Source: Eublepharis macularius (Eukaryota > Chordata > Lepidosauria > Squamata > Eublepharidae). Taken from it: 64,000 nt of DNA. The stretch spans positions 58,543,766 through 58,607,765 of the forward strand of contig NC_072801.1 of assembly GCF_028583425.1 (NCBI RefSeq), read 5' to 3'. Shown one piece after another: positions 35,411 to 47,655 of this stretch (position 1 is its first letter; the number at the start of each line of letters is the position of its first letter). The translations under genes and the position numbers were made by a program. The notes under the pieces were generated by a model. That model had not been told where the DNA came from. It was given only the letters and a program-made list of their open reading frames with translations, and did no database searches.

Positions 35411-35437
35411 CTCACCTTCCCCGTCCCTCTCTTGCAG
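35411..35437 (+). promoter_or_regulatory. Candidate 5'UTR splice acceptor of KCNC3
   Basis: A long pyrimidine tract, ctcaccttccccgtccctctcttgcag, ends in CAG at 35435-35437, where composition switches to GC-rich. This has the form of a 3' splice site and would imply an upstream non-coding exon. It is an inference from sequence form only. Confidence 0.4.
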
Positions 35438-36400
35438 ACCCCGGCGGCGCTGCGCCGCGGGCTCCCGGCTGCCAACTCCTGCCTGCCGCCTCCTGCGCCC
35501 GCCCCGTCTAGAGCCGAGCGAGCGAGCGAGAGCGCGAGGCCCCCTCCCCTGTCCGTCCGCCCTCCCCTCCCTCCCCTCCCCGCCCGGGGGGCGCCGGGGG
35601 CGGGGCCGGGATGACGCCTCGGCGCCTGATTTGAGCGGCGGGCGCCCCCTCCCCACCCCCGGGGCGGGCCCCGCGCCGTCCGCGCCCCCCGATGCTGAGC
35701 TCAGTGTGCGTCTCCTCTTTCCGCGGGCGCAAGTCTGGGAACAAGCCGCCGTCCAAGTCATGTTTGAAAGGGGAGATGGGCCGGAACGAGGACAACGACA
35801 AGATAGTCATCAACGTCGGCGGGATCAGGCATGAGACCTACCGCAGCACCCTCAAGACCCTGCCGGGCACGCGGCTCTCGTGGCTCACCGAGCCCGACGC
35901 CTGCAGCAACTTCGACTACGACCCCAAAGCCGACGAGTTCTTCTTCGACCGGCACCCGCAGGTCTTCGCCTACGTCCTCAACTACTACCGCACCGGCAAG
36001 CTCCACTGCCCGGCCGACGTGTGCGGGCCGCTCTTCGAGGAGGAGCTGGCCTTCTGGGGCATCGACGAGACCGACGTGGAGGCCTGCTGCTGGATGAACT
36101 ACCGGCAGCACCGCGACGCCGAGGAGGCCCTCGACAGCTTCGAGACGCCCGAGAGCCAGGACGATGAGGACAGCGGCGACCTCAAGCGCCTCTGCCTGCA
36201 GGAGGACGGCCGCAAGCTGGGCTGGTGGGCCTGCTGGCAGCCCAAGGTCTGGGCGCTCTTCGAAGACCCCTACTCCTCCAAGATGGCCAGGGTGAGTCGG
36301 GCCGGTGGGCCGGGGGAACCGGGCTGGGAGGGCCGGCGAGCGGGAGCAGAGACACCCCCCACCCCCGGGGAAGAGTCCCTCAGGAGCACGATGTTGGCAG
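35438..36400 (+). promoter_or_regulatory. CpG-rich island over KCNC3 exon 1
   Basis: Dense CG dinucleotides and high GC content from about 35438 through exon 1 into early intron 1, unlike the surrounding AT-leaning DNA. CpG islands commonly mark promoters of neuronal ion channel genes. No TATA box is evident. Confidence 0.7.
35692..36291 (+). CDS. KCNC3: KCNC3 (Kv3.3) exon 1: inactivation peptide and T1 domain
   Basis: The ATG at 35692 opens 200 codons ending in a donor GTGAGT at 36292, phase 0. [18 protein letters not shown] is the N-terminal peptide of Kv3.3/Kv3.4, which gives fast inactivation and carries PKC-target serines. Residues 37-141 form the T1 tetramerisation domain ([35 protein letters not shown]). 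His105, Cys111, Cys132 and Cys133 match the Shaw-type zinc site. The [20 protein letters not shown] linker and [13 protein letters not shown] lead to S1. The T1-S1 linker favours KCNC3, although KSGNKPPSK also occurs in KCNC4. It lacks the long Pro/Gln-rich N-terminal insert of the human protein. A second in-frame ATG (35776, Met29) is downstream. Confidence 0.95.
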
Positions 36401-36419
36401 GGTTAATAATGACTTCGCA

Positions 36420-36421
<2 letters not shown>

Positions 36422-36454
<33 letters not shown>
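36422..36454 (+). repeat. AAT microsatellite
   Basis: About 11 AAT units, 130 bp downstream of the exon 1 donor. Confidence 0.9.
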
Positions 36455-36456
<2 letters not shown>

Positions 36457-36467
36457 TGGGGAGGCAT

Positions 36468-36755
36468 GCTGGTCTGAAGAAGCACAAGATTCCAGTACAG
36501 CAGATCCTTTAAGACCAACTAGATTTCCAGGGGACACACTTGCAAGAGTCAAGGCTCCCTTCCTCCGACTCTTCATGCTACCTGGGAAATATAGTCAGTC
36601 TTTAAGGTGCTTCTGGTTGCAAACCTTGCTTGCTTGTTACTGACCAACACAGCTACCCACCTGAACCCAGATTTCAAGGGTATGAGAAGGGGAGCTTTGA
36701 CTCTTGAAAGCTCATACTTTGGAAATCTAGTTCGTCTTGAAGGTGCTACTGGACC
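36468..36755. repeat. AAGGTGC-type dispersed repeat
   Basis: The text includes cagatcctttaagaccaact, tcagtctttaaggtgcttct, ttgaaagctcatactttgga and cgtcttgaaggtgctactgg; units in both orientations give it a foldback character. Related to copies near 3245, 12071, 17415 and 41945. Confidence 0.55.
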
Positions 36756-39700
36756 CGAATAATAGTAATAATAATTAATAACCCATTTATGTGAATCATA
36801 ATGGGGATAGGGAACAGGCCTGGTTAATAAAATAGGGACAAGCTAACAAATCAATAATAAGGGTTAGTTGTGGTCCAATGCAATCCTATGCAGAGTATAC
36901 AGCACTGAAATCTAGACTGGGGTAACTCCACCTAGGATTGCAGTCCTCATTACAGGAACAGTTAATAGCAAGCTTACCAGGAGTGGTTGCTGATGGGTAA
37001 TAAGTGAGTAACAGGGAATAAAATTCCTATTAGTAGCAGTCATTGTGAATAATAATTCATAATCAGACACTCTCCTGATTGCGGGTCTGGGTAATAATAA
37101 TTCATAATGAAGATTAATGCTATTGTGGGCGCTGGCTCAGGAATGCTTTGTTCGCCTTTAAGGCGCCGAAAGACTCTCTCGGTTGTTTGAACTGTCGCAA
37201 GCCACCCCTCTGGAATTGTGTTTTTATTCGCATTAGCGTTGTTGTACTAATTACGCAATGCCTGGGGCCTTTGTTGTAAAATAAGAGAGAGAGAGAGAGA
37301 GATGGAAAAGGCTCTGCCCCTAGGAGCTTCCAGTCTACATTTTGAGAGAGACCAGAGAAGGCAGAGAAAAGATAAAGTTACAAATACTGTGGCTTGCTGC
37401 CAGATCCGAGACATTTCTTTGAACTTGGAAGCAAATGCCACTGATTTCAGTAAGGCTTCCTTTCAAGAGTGGCACCTGCACAGCCTAGTAGGCCTGTTTG
37501 CTCAGAGGTAATTCCCACTGGCTGTCCTCCCAAGACCTCCCCGGAACAGTGACTTCTGTGGGGGACTGAAGACATCTCGATCTCTCCGGTCCTATGATGT
37601 TGACTTGCACCAAGTCAGACCATTAGTTTGCACCAGACCATTAGTTTACCTGGTCCAAGGCTGTCGGGCAGTAGCTGTCCAGGGTCTCAGGCACAGAGAG
37701 GTCTTCCTCCTTACCTGCTGCTAGACATCCTTTTTCAGCTGGAGATGAAAGGGATTGGACCTGGACTCCCCAACATGCAGAGAGTGAGCTCTACCACTCA
37801 GCAGAAACAGTTTCTCCAATCTCGGGGTGGGGGGGGGAGGTGGGATTTAATCTTGCCCTGTCTCAGAGCAGGCCTTTCAGACCTTGCTGTGAATCTTGCC
37901 TCTTTCCCCTGGAGACACATTTGCCCCCTTCCAATTGATCCCTGAAACTGCGCCCTTAGGGGGATTTGAGAGCAAAGGAGAACGAGGTGATATGTTAAAA
38001 AGTGACAGGAGACTAAGAGTTAGGATGTTTTCACTGTGGAATGCAGTGACAATCAACAAAGGTTTTTAATGTGAAGCCTTTAACAAGCGGTGATACCACA
38101 CAGAGATTAGGGCACAGGGATTCATGGGCCAGGGTCCATGTGCAGTGCCTGCTGAGCATGAGGGTATGTGCAAAGATGAATAGCACAGGGGGAAAGTAGA
38201 TGATGCAGTAGAAAAGATGAGAGTGCCAAACAGAATCAACTGGGAATTTTGGAAGAGGGGGGTTGTTTCATGCACTGAGGCACCAGTGGTATCTCATGCA
38301 CAAGTGGGCCAGCTTGGAAGGGATGTGCAAAGAGCTTCAGACGTGCTCTGCAGAGAACAAGCAATAGTGAGATACAGCAGGCTGACATGGAGAGGAAGGG
38401 AGGGCTGGGCAGGGGTATGCACAGGTGTGCAGCCGTGTGAATGGTGGGACTGTGCCCACGAGCATGCCTAGGGTATGTTCATGAGGATGGATCCCATGGG
38501 TGAAATTGTGCAAAACCATTTGCTCCATGCAAAATATGAATGTTTAGTAGTTGGTTTGGGGTTGCACAGGTGGAAGTGAATGATTGAGTGAGGTGGTGAT
38601 TTCAGGAGCTGGGGGATAGTGAGGCAAGGGTGAGAAAGAAGCAGGGAAAGGCACATGGGGGGGATCATACAAGGGCCTGGGTAACGGGGCTACTTTGGGC
38701 CACAGCGGTGGTGGGATGCAGAAAGTGGAAGCCAAGAGTCGAGAGCTGTGGGACACAAGTGTGCAAAGAAGTACGAGCCTGTAGCAGCAGGAGGATCCTC
38801 ACACGCATGTGCGTGGTTTATGGCTTGCTTCTCTGTGCCAGGAAGAATGCCTTGATCTCCAGTAGGGGGTGCTGTCAACACTTTTTTAAGCTGTCCCAGA
38901 AAGTGAGGCCCCCTGTTCTCCCCCCCCCCGCCCAAATCCTAGCTCTTCCTGCATTTTGGAACCTTCCTGTCCCTCTGTATTTTAGGGTACACAAGCACCC
39001 TGTGCTTCCTCACTAGTCCCGTTGAATCCCAACCCACATATCCAGGGAGAAGTCATAGATTTCTCCAGCAGAGAAGTCACAGATCCCTCCCCCCAGCAAT
39101 GCAGTTCTTCCTTCCCCCACACGCATTCCTTGCTGTTCTTCTCTTGAATGATACTGCTTGAAACCACAAGCGTAGATGCTGCAGCTCAGAGCCCCCATCT
39201 CCCATTGTGTTCCCCGCACAGTGCTGTTCCTGCTGCCCCCCCCACACTTCCCAGACTATGCCGCTAAGACCCTCCTCACAGTTTAGAACTTCTTCTTGCA
39301 AAGCTGCTGAAGTGGGGATGGGGGTAAAGGCCGCTGCCCCCTCTTGCCTCTCCCCTCCTCTTCCCCCTCTGGTCCTACTTCTAGGACAGTGTTCGTGCTT
39401 TGTTGTTTCTAGAACTGCAGAGACAGCGGGTTAAGGGGGGAGGGGGCACCGCAGTGCAGTGTGCAAGCCCCAGAGTTTGCAGTGCAAAGCAGGCATTCTG
39501 CAATCCGTATCACGCACCCCCCCTCGCTCCGGGCAGCCGGTCTCAAGGGTGCAAGGCCGGTCAGGTCCCTTTGCTCCCCCCTTTCCTCCCCGATACAGTT
39601 GGAAACGCAGCCAGGAAAAGTTACAGCAGAATGGAGGGAGGAGAGGACCGGAGTGCTGGGGGAGGGGGGGAAGAGAAGTGGGAGCAGAGGATTAGGATGG

Positions 39701-42700
39701 TGAGAGAGTGCTGCATTTGGATGGGCATCACGCCAGGGATTCTGTAAACGGAAGAGCAGGTGAGGAGTAGAAACCAACCCCATCCCTCCAGTGCTATTAT
39801 GACTCTGACCCCCCCACCCCCAATCTGTGCATTTACAGAAGATTTACCCTATAACTGCAGTGGTCTCTCTCTGATGTGTGTGAGGGTAGGGGAGCAAAGG
39901 TTCCTGCTTCTGCCACGCTGTTTGAATTACCTGCACGGAACAGCATCTGCTAAATGCTACAAAAAAATTGCTTGGCCTACGTCCAGCATTCATCCCCCCA
40001 CCTTTCAAAGGAGAATGTATGGAAAGTGGGAAGAATAAGTAGGCGACCGGAGATAGATTAACAGCATGGGGAAGCGAAGGATGGACCAATGCCCTCCTCT
40101 TTAAAATGCCCATCCAATACACAAAGACACATTTGCCTGTTTTCTATTAGCTCTGCACACACCACCATGCATATTTTATAGCAATATACAGTCAGACTGG
40201 GGCTACGGAAATCTGTATCCAGGCACATTTGATAGCTGCATCTAAGCCCCTGTGGACTGGAGAAAGGTAAAGTGTATACATAGACAGCTCTTATAGACAG
40301 TGCAGGGAGGCATATGCACACAACCCCCCTCCTCCATCCTTCAGATCTTTTACATCATCATCCTTGATTATACATTTAAGTTTTTCACTCCCTTGTTAAT
40401 CTGGACAGTGTGTGAACTTTGATTGTGGAAGTACTTCACATCTCTCCAATACGGAAAGAGTTGTATGTGTCTGTACAATAACAATTCCTTCAGTAGAAAG
40501 CCCCATTGTCTGTGTACACATGTGCTGGTAGATCAGGTGCATACATTGCCCACACTCATGAATTGGAGACAGAGTGCAGAGATGAGTTTGGGAAGTGCAT
40601 TTTGGCCTGCTCTGTATCTTACATTCCTCCCTTACATCCATATCATAGACTTTGCTGTATTTGACATGTAGCGTGAAAGTCTATTTCACTGTCAGCATAT
40701 GAATAGGAAAGTCATACATGTGAGCACGTTTAGGAAAAATATCACATATCAAGGGACCCCACAAACTAACTCTCTCTCTCTCTCTCTGACTCTTATTTAA
40801 AGACCTGTATTTATTTATGTACATTATTATACATATTATAGTTTCTATGTTCTCTATTTTCTGTTATATACATAAGAAAGAAGAAGGGAGTAAATAGGGA
40901 GGGAGGGAGGGAGTGAACGAGCAAAGAATCCTTTTTAATGCCAGGCCAATGTATTTGCAGAAAGTAAAGGAATATGGAAGAATAAGGCCATGCAATGCAA
41001 ATGTGCAAGATAAATGTAGAGTATCTTTCACCACAACGGTCTTCTTTGTTTTGAGGGTGCATCTGCACTTTTGAATCAAATATGAGAGCACTGGCTGCAA
41101 ATAAAGAACAGAAATCTAGGAAACAACTTCAGCATAATATAAAATGGATGACACTTCTTCCTGTCAGTCTTGCAGGGAAAGGTCTACGTTAAAATCTGAT
41201 CTACTCCCTTCAGTTTAGTCAGCTATAAAGTTGAACCTTGGACCGAACAAAGTTGATGCATCCAAAGTATTTGTGTCCATCCAGCAAATAGAGAGCCAGT
41301 CCCAAGCTTCTGAGCTAAGGGGATTTTATTTTTAATTCGAGTTCTGCCTCTCTGTCCAATTCTCGATCCTCAGTGTGTACATTTCCCTTGTAGTCTTGAC
41401 AGTGGAGGAAAAGAGATCTTTGTGGCCTATAGGAGTCGCTAGAGAGAGGATGCCCAAAATTCTGCGTAAAAATGCATCTTGGTTTTTTTTTCCAGCAAAC
41501 CCAGTCACGTGTCCACGTGTTTCTTTATTGAAGATCCCCACTGCCTCTTCCATTTTCCTATTAATTCTTTCTCCTCCTACTTTGCTTCAAGATTAACAAA
41601 CTAGCACAGAAATTCTGGTTCAAAGTTTGAGGGAATTCAAAAGGTTAGGAGAAGGAGAGAGTTTTTTTTAAAAGGAATTTTCATTACTCTTGTGAATAAT
41701 GACTGCAGGTTTGAAATAGCTTCCAGATGCTAGCAAAAGGTGGCTAAAAAGGAAACAGCTACTCTTATTTATTACTCAGGCCATCTTGGTTCTCTAACCT
41801 CCCACTTTCCTCTGCATTAGATATTCACATTCCTCTTCAGTACACCTGTTCCAGTGTACTAGTGTACTAGTGTCTGTCCCTTTCCTAAAGAATGTGCCTT
41901 TCAGGAGTTCTAATCTGCTAGATTGGCTTCCTTCCCCAGAGACAGAAACAGAAAAGAACCCTGTGGTACCTTAAAGACTGACAGATCTATTATAGTGTAG
42001 GATTTCTTGGACTTGATCTCACTGTGGCAGGCTCAGAGACCTAGTAATTCTAGTTTGCTAGATATGTTCGCCACCAATCTCTGTCACCATCTTTTATCAC
42101 CCAGATTCTTGGTGTGTACTTTTTCTTGGCTCTCAGTTACTAGACCAGTAGGGGCATCATTCCAGATTTCAACATCGTAGGGGGGGAGGTAATATTTAGC
42201 CATGGTTTATAGATCCCACATATAAGCATTCCTCCCCCAAACTTGATTCACTTCCATAACACAAATGTCCTAGCTTTGCATTCCTACCCCCTTGAATTTG
42301 AACTCTTGCCTTTATTAGAAAACCTAAAAATATTTATCTTCTTTCATGTTCTGCTCTTCCCAACGAAATCTCAGGACCTCAGGACCCCATTCCTTCTACC
42401 ACTTTTCTGTCACACCATTTCCCCCTGCAGTTCAGAGAGCTCAGAAGTTTTGGCTTCCCATTGTAACACATAAACACAGTCTCCCTTGGCCTCCCACATG
42501 CCCTTCATAGAGATCTCAGGAGTTTTGAGACCCCCCCCCCCCACCATTGTACTGGATTCCTTTTCACCAACTTCTTTCCTGAAGAACTCAAGAGCTCTGC
42601 CTCAGACAGCAACCCTGACCCCCTTAGATCTCCACCTTATGCAAATTCAACCCCCTACACTTTCCACTGTGTATTAGAGATGCCTGTTTTGTAGGTGCTA

Positions 42701-42798
42701 AAATTGAGCTATTGCGGTTTAATCCACTCCCCCACTTTCACTCCCTGTCGCTCTCCGTGGTGCTGAACTGCAGTGTTGCATCCAGCGATAGCAAAGAG

Positions 42799-42799
<1 letters not shown>

Positions 42800-42832
<33 letters not shown>
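42800..42832 (+). repeat. CA microsatellite
   Basis: About 16 CA units. Confidence 0.95.
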
Positions 42833-42834
<2 letters not shown>

Positions 42835-42927
42835 GGGTGGCAGGGAGCTTTCTCAGCTTCCAAATGTCACTGGTAGAGGTTATTCCACATTTTTAAAAAA
42901 GGAATAAAGAGAACTGGAGAGAATATT

Positions 42928-43198
42928 TTTTTTTTTTTGAAAAATTTTTTATTGGGTTAGAATCCATTATTTCCACATTTACATTCAATTTTCCCCAATT
43001 TTTTCATCTCTAACCCCCTCCCTTTCCCCCCCCCTTTTTGTTGACTTCCAACAGCTTTCCAACCCTTTGTCCCCTTTCCCTTACTTTTATTAGCTTCCTC
43101 TATCTAAAACAAATATATATTCTCCATTATTCTAAGCAGTACATCCTTAACTATTTTTAACATTATATGCCCAAACTGTAAGCCTTTGTTTCCATCTT
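42928..43198 (-). mobile_element. 5'-truncated LINE (L1-like) insertion
   Basis: An 18-bp direct repeat, AGAACTGGAGAGAATATT, flanks the block at 42910-42927 and 43199-43216 without mismatch. Immediately after the left copy is a T run of about 11, then gaaaaattttttattgggtt, that is, a poly(A) tail and 3' end on the minus strand. This is the signature of target-primed reverse transcription. The exact duplication suggests a fairly recent event. No coding part remains. Confidence 0.85.
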
Positions 43199-44493
43199 AG
43201 AACTGGAGAGAATATTAATGGATTACCACAAGAATGTCAGTGTCAGGTGGTAAATATTGGGGGGTGACATTCTCAGTATTCACTTAACCATTGGTGTAAA
43301 GAGGGGGCAATGTTGAAGTAAGCCTACTGCAGGCTTGGAAAGGTGTTCTTTTTAAAAAAAGGCTAATATTGGGCGATGTATGTGTGAGGTGGGGAGGAAT
43401 GAGTGTTTCAGGATCTTTATTGCTATTGCATAACAATTTAAGAGGAGAAAGATCTTGCAACGTGAGAGTTGATCCGTATTGGATGGTGCCTTTCTTGAAG
43501 AGGGAGCAGGAAATCAAAAAGTGTGTGTGGGGGGTTATGTTTATCATCCATCCAACCCTGCTTCTGTGGCACCGAGGCCCCTTCTGTGCCAAGATCGAAG
43601 GAAGTACATGTGGCAACTTTAGGAAATGGAATTAGAGGCATAATGTGTGGAGCAGCGGGAGGCAGAGAAGGTCGGGGGATGTTTTACTAGCCCTTCCAAA
43701 AACAAGAATCAGAGTCTTGTTTCAAAATTCAGAGACAAGAATGTGTTTTTTCATGCTCCTCTCCTGATTTGAATCTAACCTGCCAAACCCCCTTCCCTTG
43801 GCTCTCTGCATTGTCCCTCTGGCCTCTGCCCCATGTGTCACCCCTCTCCTGCTAATCACTAACAGTCTTGTTTCCCCCACCAGTTTTGAAATTAATCTTG
43901 GCTCTCCTCTGCACCCAAAATACCATCCTGGAATTGATCTCCTACCTTGCTAGAATTAATCCACATATCCTCCCTCCTCAGTGATTTCCCCTGCCCTTTT
44001 GCCTCCCTTAAAATGCATCTGCCAACCCACCCCCCTCCCACCTCCCCACATCAATTCCGCCCCCTTTTCTTGTAGCTGATCTAACCTTATGCTTTGCTTT
44101 TGACTTCTTTCCCACCCCCTTCTCCAGCTTCCAGATCCCATCAACTTAATTTCTTAAGTTCCTATGCCAAAGACTGTTCTTCAGATTATTCTTTTAGCTG
44201 CTTCTCCACGTCCAGCTCAACTGCTCTCAGTCCCCTTGGTTACAATCCCTTTGGTTATTCTAGGGAAAACAAGAGACACATTTGAGGATGATGGTCTAAA
44301 CCGCCTCCCCAACCCCTTATCTATAAATGTTATATGAAGATTCAGTTTTTTCTAATTGCCTTCACTCTTCCCATCTGCATCCTTCCCACACACAAACATT
44401 TTCAGACACCTTTGCTAGAAAGTGATCAGATTTATTCCCATTGTGCTCAGAAACTCCCTGCCGAAAGCACAGCCTGGTGCACTTATGTATTCC

Positions 44494-44696
44494 TGTGTGT
44501 GCTGTCAAGTTGCAACAAACTTTACAGTGAGCTTGTTAAGGGATTTTCAAGGCAAGGGATGAACATAGGTGGTTTGCCATTGCCTTCCTCTGTAGAGCAA
44601 CCCCAGTCTTCCTCAGTGGTCTCCCATCCAGGTACTGACCAGGGCTGACCCTGCTTGGCTTCCATGATCTGATGAGATCAGGCTATACCTTGCTGA
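44494..44696 (-). repeat. 5S rRNA-derived SINE
   Basis: ctcccatccaggtactgacc, agggctgaccctgcttggct and tgatgagatcaggct are the reverse complement of the 5S rRNA internal promoter region. The body (ggtttgccattgccttcctc) matches the copy split at 20981-21590. Confidence 0.8.
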
Positions 44697-44875
44697 CTTC
44701 CCACCCAGATGCACTTACCTTAGTCTTAATTCTATCCCTTTTGGTAACTTCTATCCAGATGGTATCAATCATTTTTCCCCTAAGCCCTAATTCCTTCCTC
44801 ATGGAGATATCCCACCCTTCATTCAAGGCACTTGACTGGTGTACATGGATGGCATTCTCCCTTCTCCCTTTCATT

Positions 44876-45140
44876 CATTTATTTATGCATTCATTTTTAA
44901 AATTTGGATATTTATACCCTGCTTTTGTCTCCAATGGAGACCCAAAGCAGCTTACAACACCATTCTCCCCTCCTCTATTTTTTCCTCACAGCAACTGCCC
45001 TGCAAGGTAGGTTAGACTGAGAGGGAGAATGGCCAGATCCCCCAGTGAATTTCCATGCTAGAATGTTGGGCGGGGGAGGGGGATCCAGAACTGAGTCTCC
45101 CTTATCCTAGTCCACCATAGTAACCATTACACCATGCTGT
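44876..45140 (-). repeat. tRNA-derived SINE
   Basis: Minus-strand copy: tail complement atttatttatgcattcattt, body ctccaatggagacccaaagc and gcaaggtaggttagactgag, head ccattacaccatgctgtttt. A second diverged minus copy follows at about 45150-45295, and a further remnant at about 45880-46015. Confidence 0.8.
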
Positions 45141-47602
45141 TTTTCACAACAGTCTTGTAACAATATTGAGAAAGGTTGGCGGGCCCAGGTTATACAGTGA
45201 GCATTATGGCAAGGGGAGGGGGATTTGAATCCTAATCTCCCCAGTTCAGAATCCAGTACTGTAATCCACTGCACCACATTGCCTCTCTGCATAAAGACTG
45301 GAGGTTGGAAGGGAGGGAATTATGCCCCCTCTAGGAATTACTTCAACTGTGATGACCCTGTGAGCAATTCCCCAGTTCCAAGGGGCAAACCATCCTTCCG
45401 CTATGCCAAGCTATACTTTGAAAACACAAGTGGCAGCTCTGTTGCTGAAGCAATGCTACCCTGGGTCTGATCAGTGTTTCTTGAAGAGATCTCTTGTAAT
45501 CTCATAAATCCCACCTAGAGTTTCATGACAAAGAAAGGAGAGCCATAATGGTAATGACTAATATCAAAACGAAGTAAAATATCTTTCTCATCATTATGTG
45601 CTTCCAGATTTTACTGATTTCTCAATCAGATCCATCCCCTGTTCTCAAAGTGTCCAAACCTGGACTTCTCCAGTTCAAGCCTGTACTAGATCCCCCTCCT
45701 CAGAGATTTGAGGTGTTCTGGATACGCACCAGCTCCCAGTAGATCTTACTCTTCTCGCAGAACATCCAAAATCTGGCCTTCCCACAGCTCTAACCTGTTA
45801 GTCCTGTCACCTTCTTTCCTGGAATAGATACATGAATTCATTCCTCAAAAGAATTCATTCCTTGCATGCTTCCTTCAAGGAGCTCAAGTAATGTACGTGA
45901 ATAGGGTTTTACCATTTTATTCCGTAACAACAGCCGTGTGAGCCTTATGGCCACAGCAGGAATTTGAACTTCAGAGTTCCTAGTCCAAGATTATAATTGC
46001 TACACTACAGAAGCTCATCTCCCTAGCTCTGCTCCCAGTTCCGTGTTATCTTGGTAAGGAATAGAAAGCTCAGGGGAGAGTTACTTGTGAGATGTGTCTC
46101 TTCTTTACCACTCAGAAGAGGTAGACATACCTCATGCCACGACCAAGGAATCCCTCAGTATGTCATCATATCTGTGCTACAATTTGCCACCCACCAGCTG
46201 CCCAGTTAGTAGAGCAGAGACTTTGAAAGACCAAAGGAAAGAACCAAGGTCATCCCAGGGAATTAGTTGCAGCCAAACCTGGCCTCTTCCAAGGGCCAGA
46301 ATAATACATTCTCCTTTTCTATTTCTTGACCTTGGGCCTACCGTCAAACCCTCTCCTTCCCCCCCTCCATTCGTTCCTTCTCACCCCTGCTGGATTTCCC
46401 ATCTGCTACTTCAATATGCTTCCTTGCTCACTTCAAGCAAAAGGGGTTATTCCTGACAGAAGGGCTGCTGGATTCCCACAAGGGGTGAGTGGGATTGGGT
46501 CTGGCAAGATGGTGGCAAAGAGGAAGAGGCCAGGATCATCACTGGCTTAGGTAGCAAGACCTAACAGGTTGGACAAAGAGTTAGAATTTGGGGGTTCACT
46601 AGGAAAAAAAGAGAGGTTCAGAGCCTAGGAAGAAAGAGTCTCCTCTTTCTGGCTTTTCAGTTCATTCTCTATTTGACCTTGCCTTAGTTTCTGTTACCCT
46701 CCCCCACCCCTTTCAGAATCAGATATAGGAACAATTATGCTTTTGCTTTTCCATGTATTCTGTTCCCTTCCTCAACATTTTCTTCCCCCAAGAGGCATAA
46801 TTCATTATTTCTACCAAAATGATTTGGGACTCCCAGCGCTACTAGAAGGAGGACTCAGATAGCCTCTTCCTCATTAGTTGTGGGGTGAGGGGAGGGAGAG
46901 AAGGAACAAGATTACCAGCCCTGCTTCCCGGTATATCCAAGAGGTGGGAATATTATATGAGGGGACACTTAAGGATCTAGAAATGGGTCAGAAATTCTAG
47001 GTGGTCTCCAGACAGTCCTATCTGTTGGGACCTCAAAAGTTCTCCCCACAACAGAGAGGTGGGAAAGCAGGGCCCATAAAAGTAGGCTCAGAGCTATGAT
47101 TGTATTTATTCTCCATATTCTCTATTTTTTTTCATATAGCCAATCATCACTTCTCCCTCTCTCCTCCCTCCAACTGCGCTTTATCCCGTGTTCCCTGAAT
47201 CCTTTGACTTGCCTCTTCTTCCTTCTTCTCCTAACTCCCCCCCCCCCCAAATCCTGGGCACCGCACTGCGCTGCAAAAGAGATTGTAGGGTTTGTGTGCA
47301 GAAAGTGCTGACGGGACGGGAATTCTGTGCAGTGCAGAGATCCAGCAAATGGAAACGAAAGCAGCAAGCCTGCCCTGCAGCGGGGGTTGGGGCTGGTGTG
47401 CCTGTGTGTACACTTGGTTGATGTCTTAGTGTGTGTGTGTGTGTGTACACACATTCACATGAGCAGGGAAATGAGCGCATTGAACAAAGCTGTATTATCA
47501 TCTGCATTGTGGGAAAGCACACCCAGTGTGCACATAAACATGCTCTGGGTTATAGGCATCTGGGACATGTACCCATGCATACATGTATGAAAAAAATGCT
47601 TG

Positions 47603-47605
<3 letters not shown>

Positions 47606-47653
<48 letters not shown>
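47606..47653 (+). repeat. GT microsatellite
   Basis: About 24 GT units followed directly by ACACGCACACACACA, so the locus can fold back. The flanks at 47400-48100 are also rich in alternating purine-pyrimidine TG/CA runs. Confidence 0.95.

Positions 47654-47655
<2 letters not shown>

Larger units (their letters stand above)
33501..35430 (+). other. Purine-rich 5' flank of KCNC3
   Basis: The plus strand is strongly G+A-biased for roughly 1.8 kb, with stretches near 34121-34300 and 34975-35100 made almost only of purines. It includes a perfect 23-bp inverted repeat (33672-33694 / 33750-33772) and an ATT microsatellite (34911-34971). Open frames on the pyrimidine strand reflect this composition, not genes. 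Whether it is transcribed as KCNC3 5'UTR or promoter cannot be settled by eye. Confidence 0.6.

Noticed and set aside
34598..35761. 387-codon minus-strand open frame with a poly-Asn run
   Set aside because: It lies on the pyrimidine strand of a skewed region and translates an ATT microsatellite as poly-Asn; composition explains it.
35325..35834. 169-codon plus frame overlapping the KCNC3 start
   Set aside because: Different frame from KCNC3, Pro/Arg/Gly-rich, and only reflects the CpG island.
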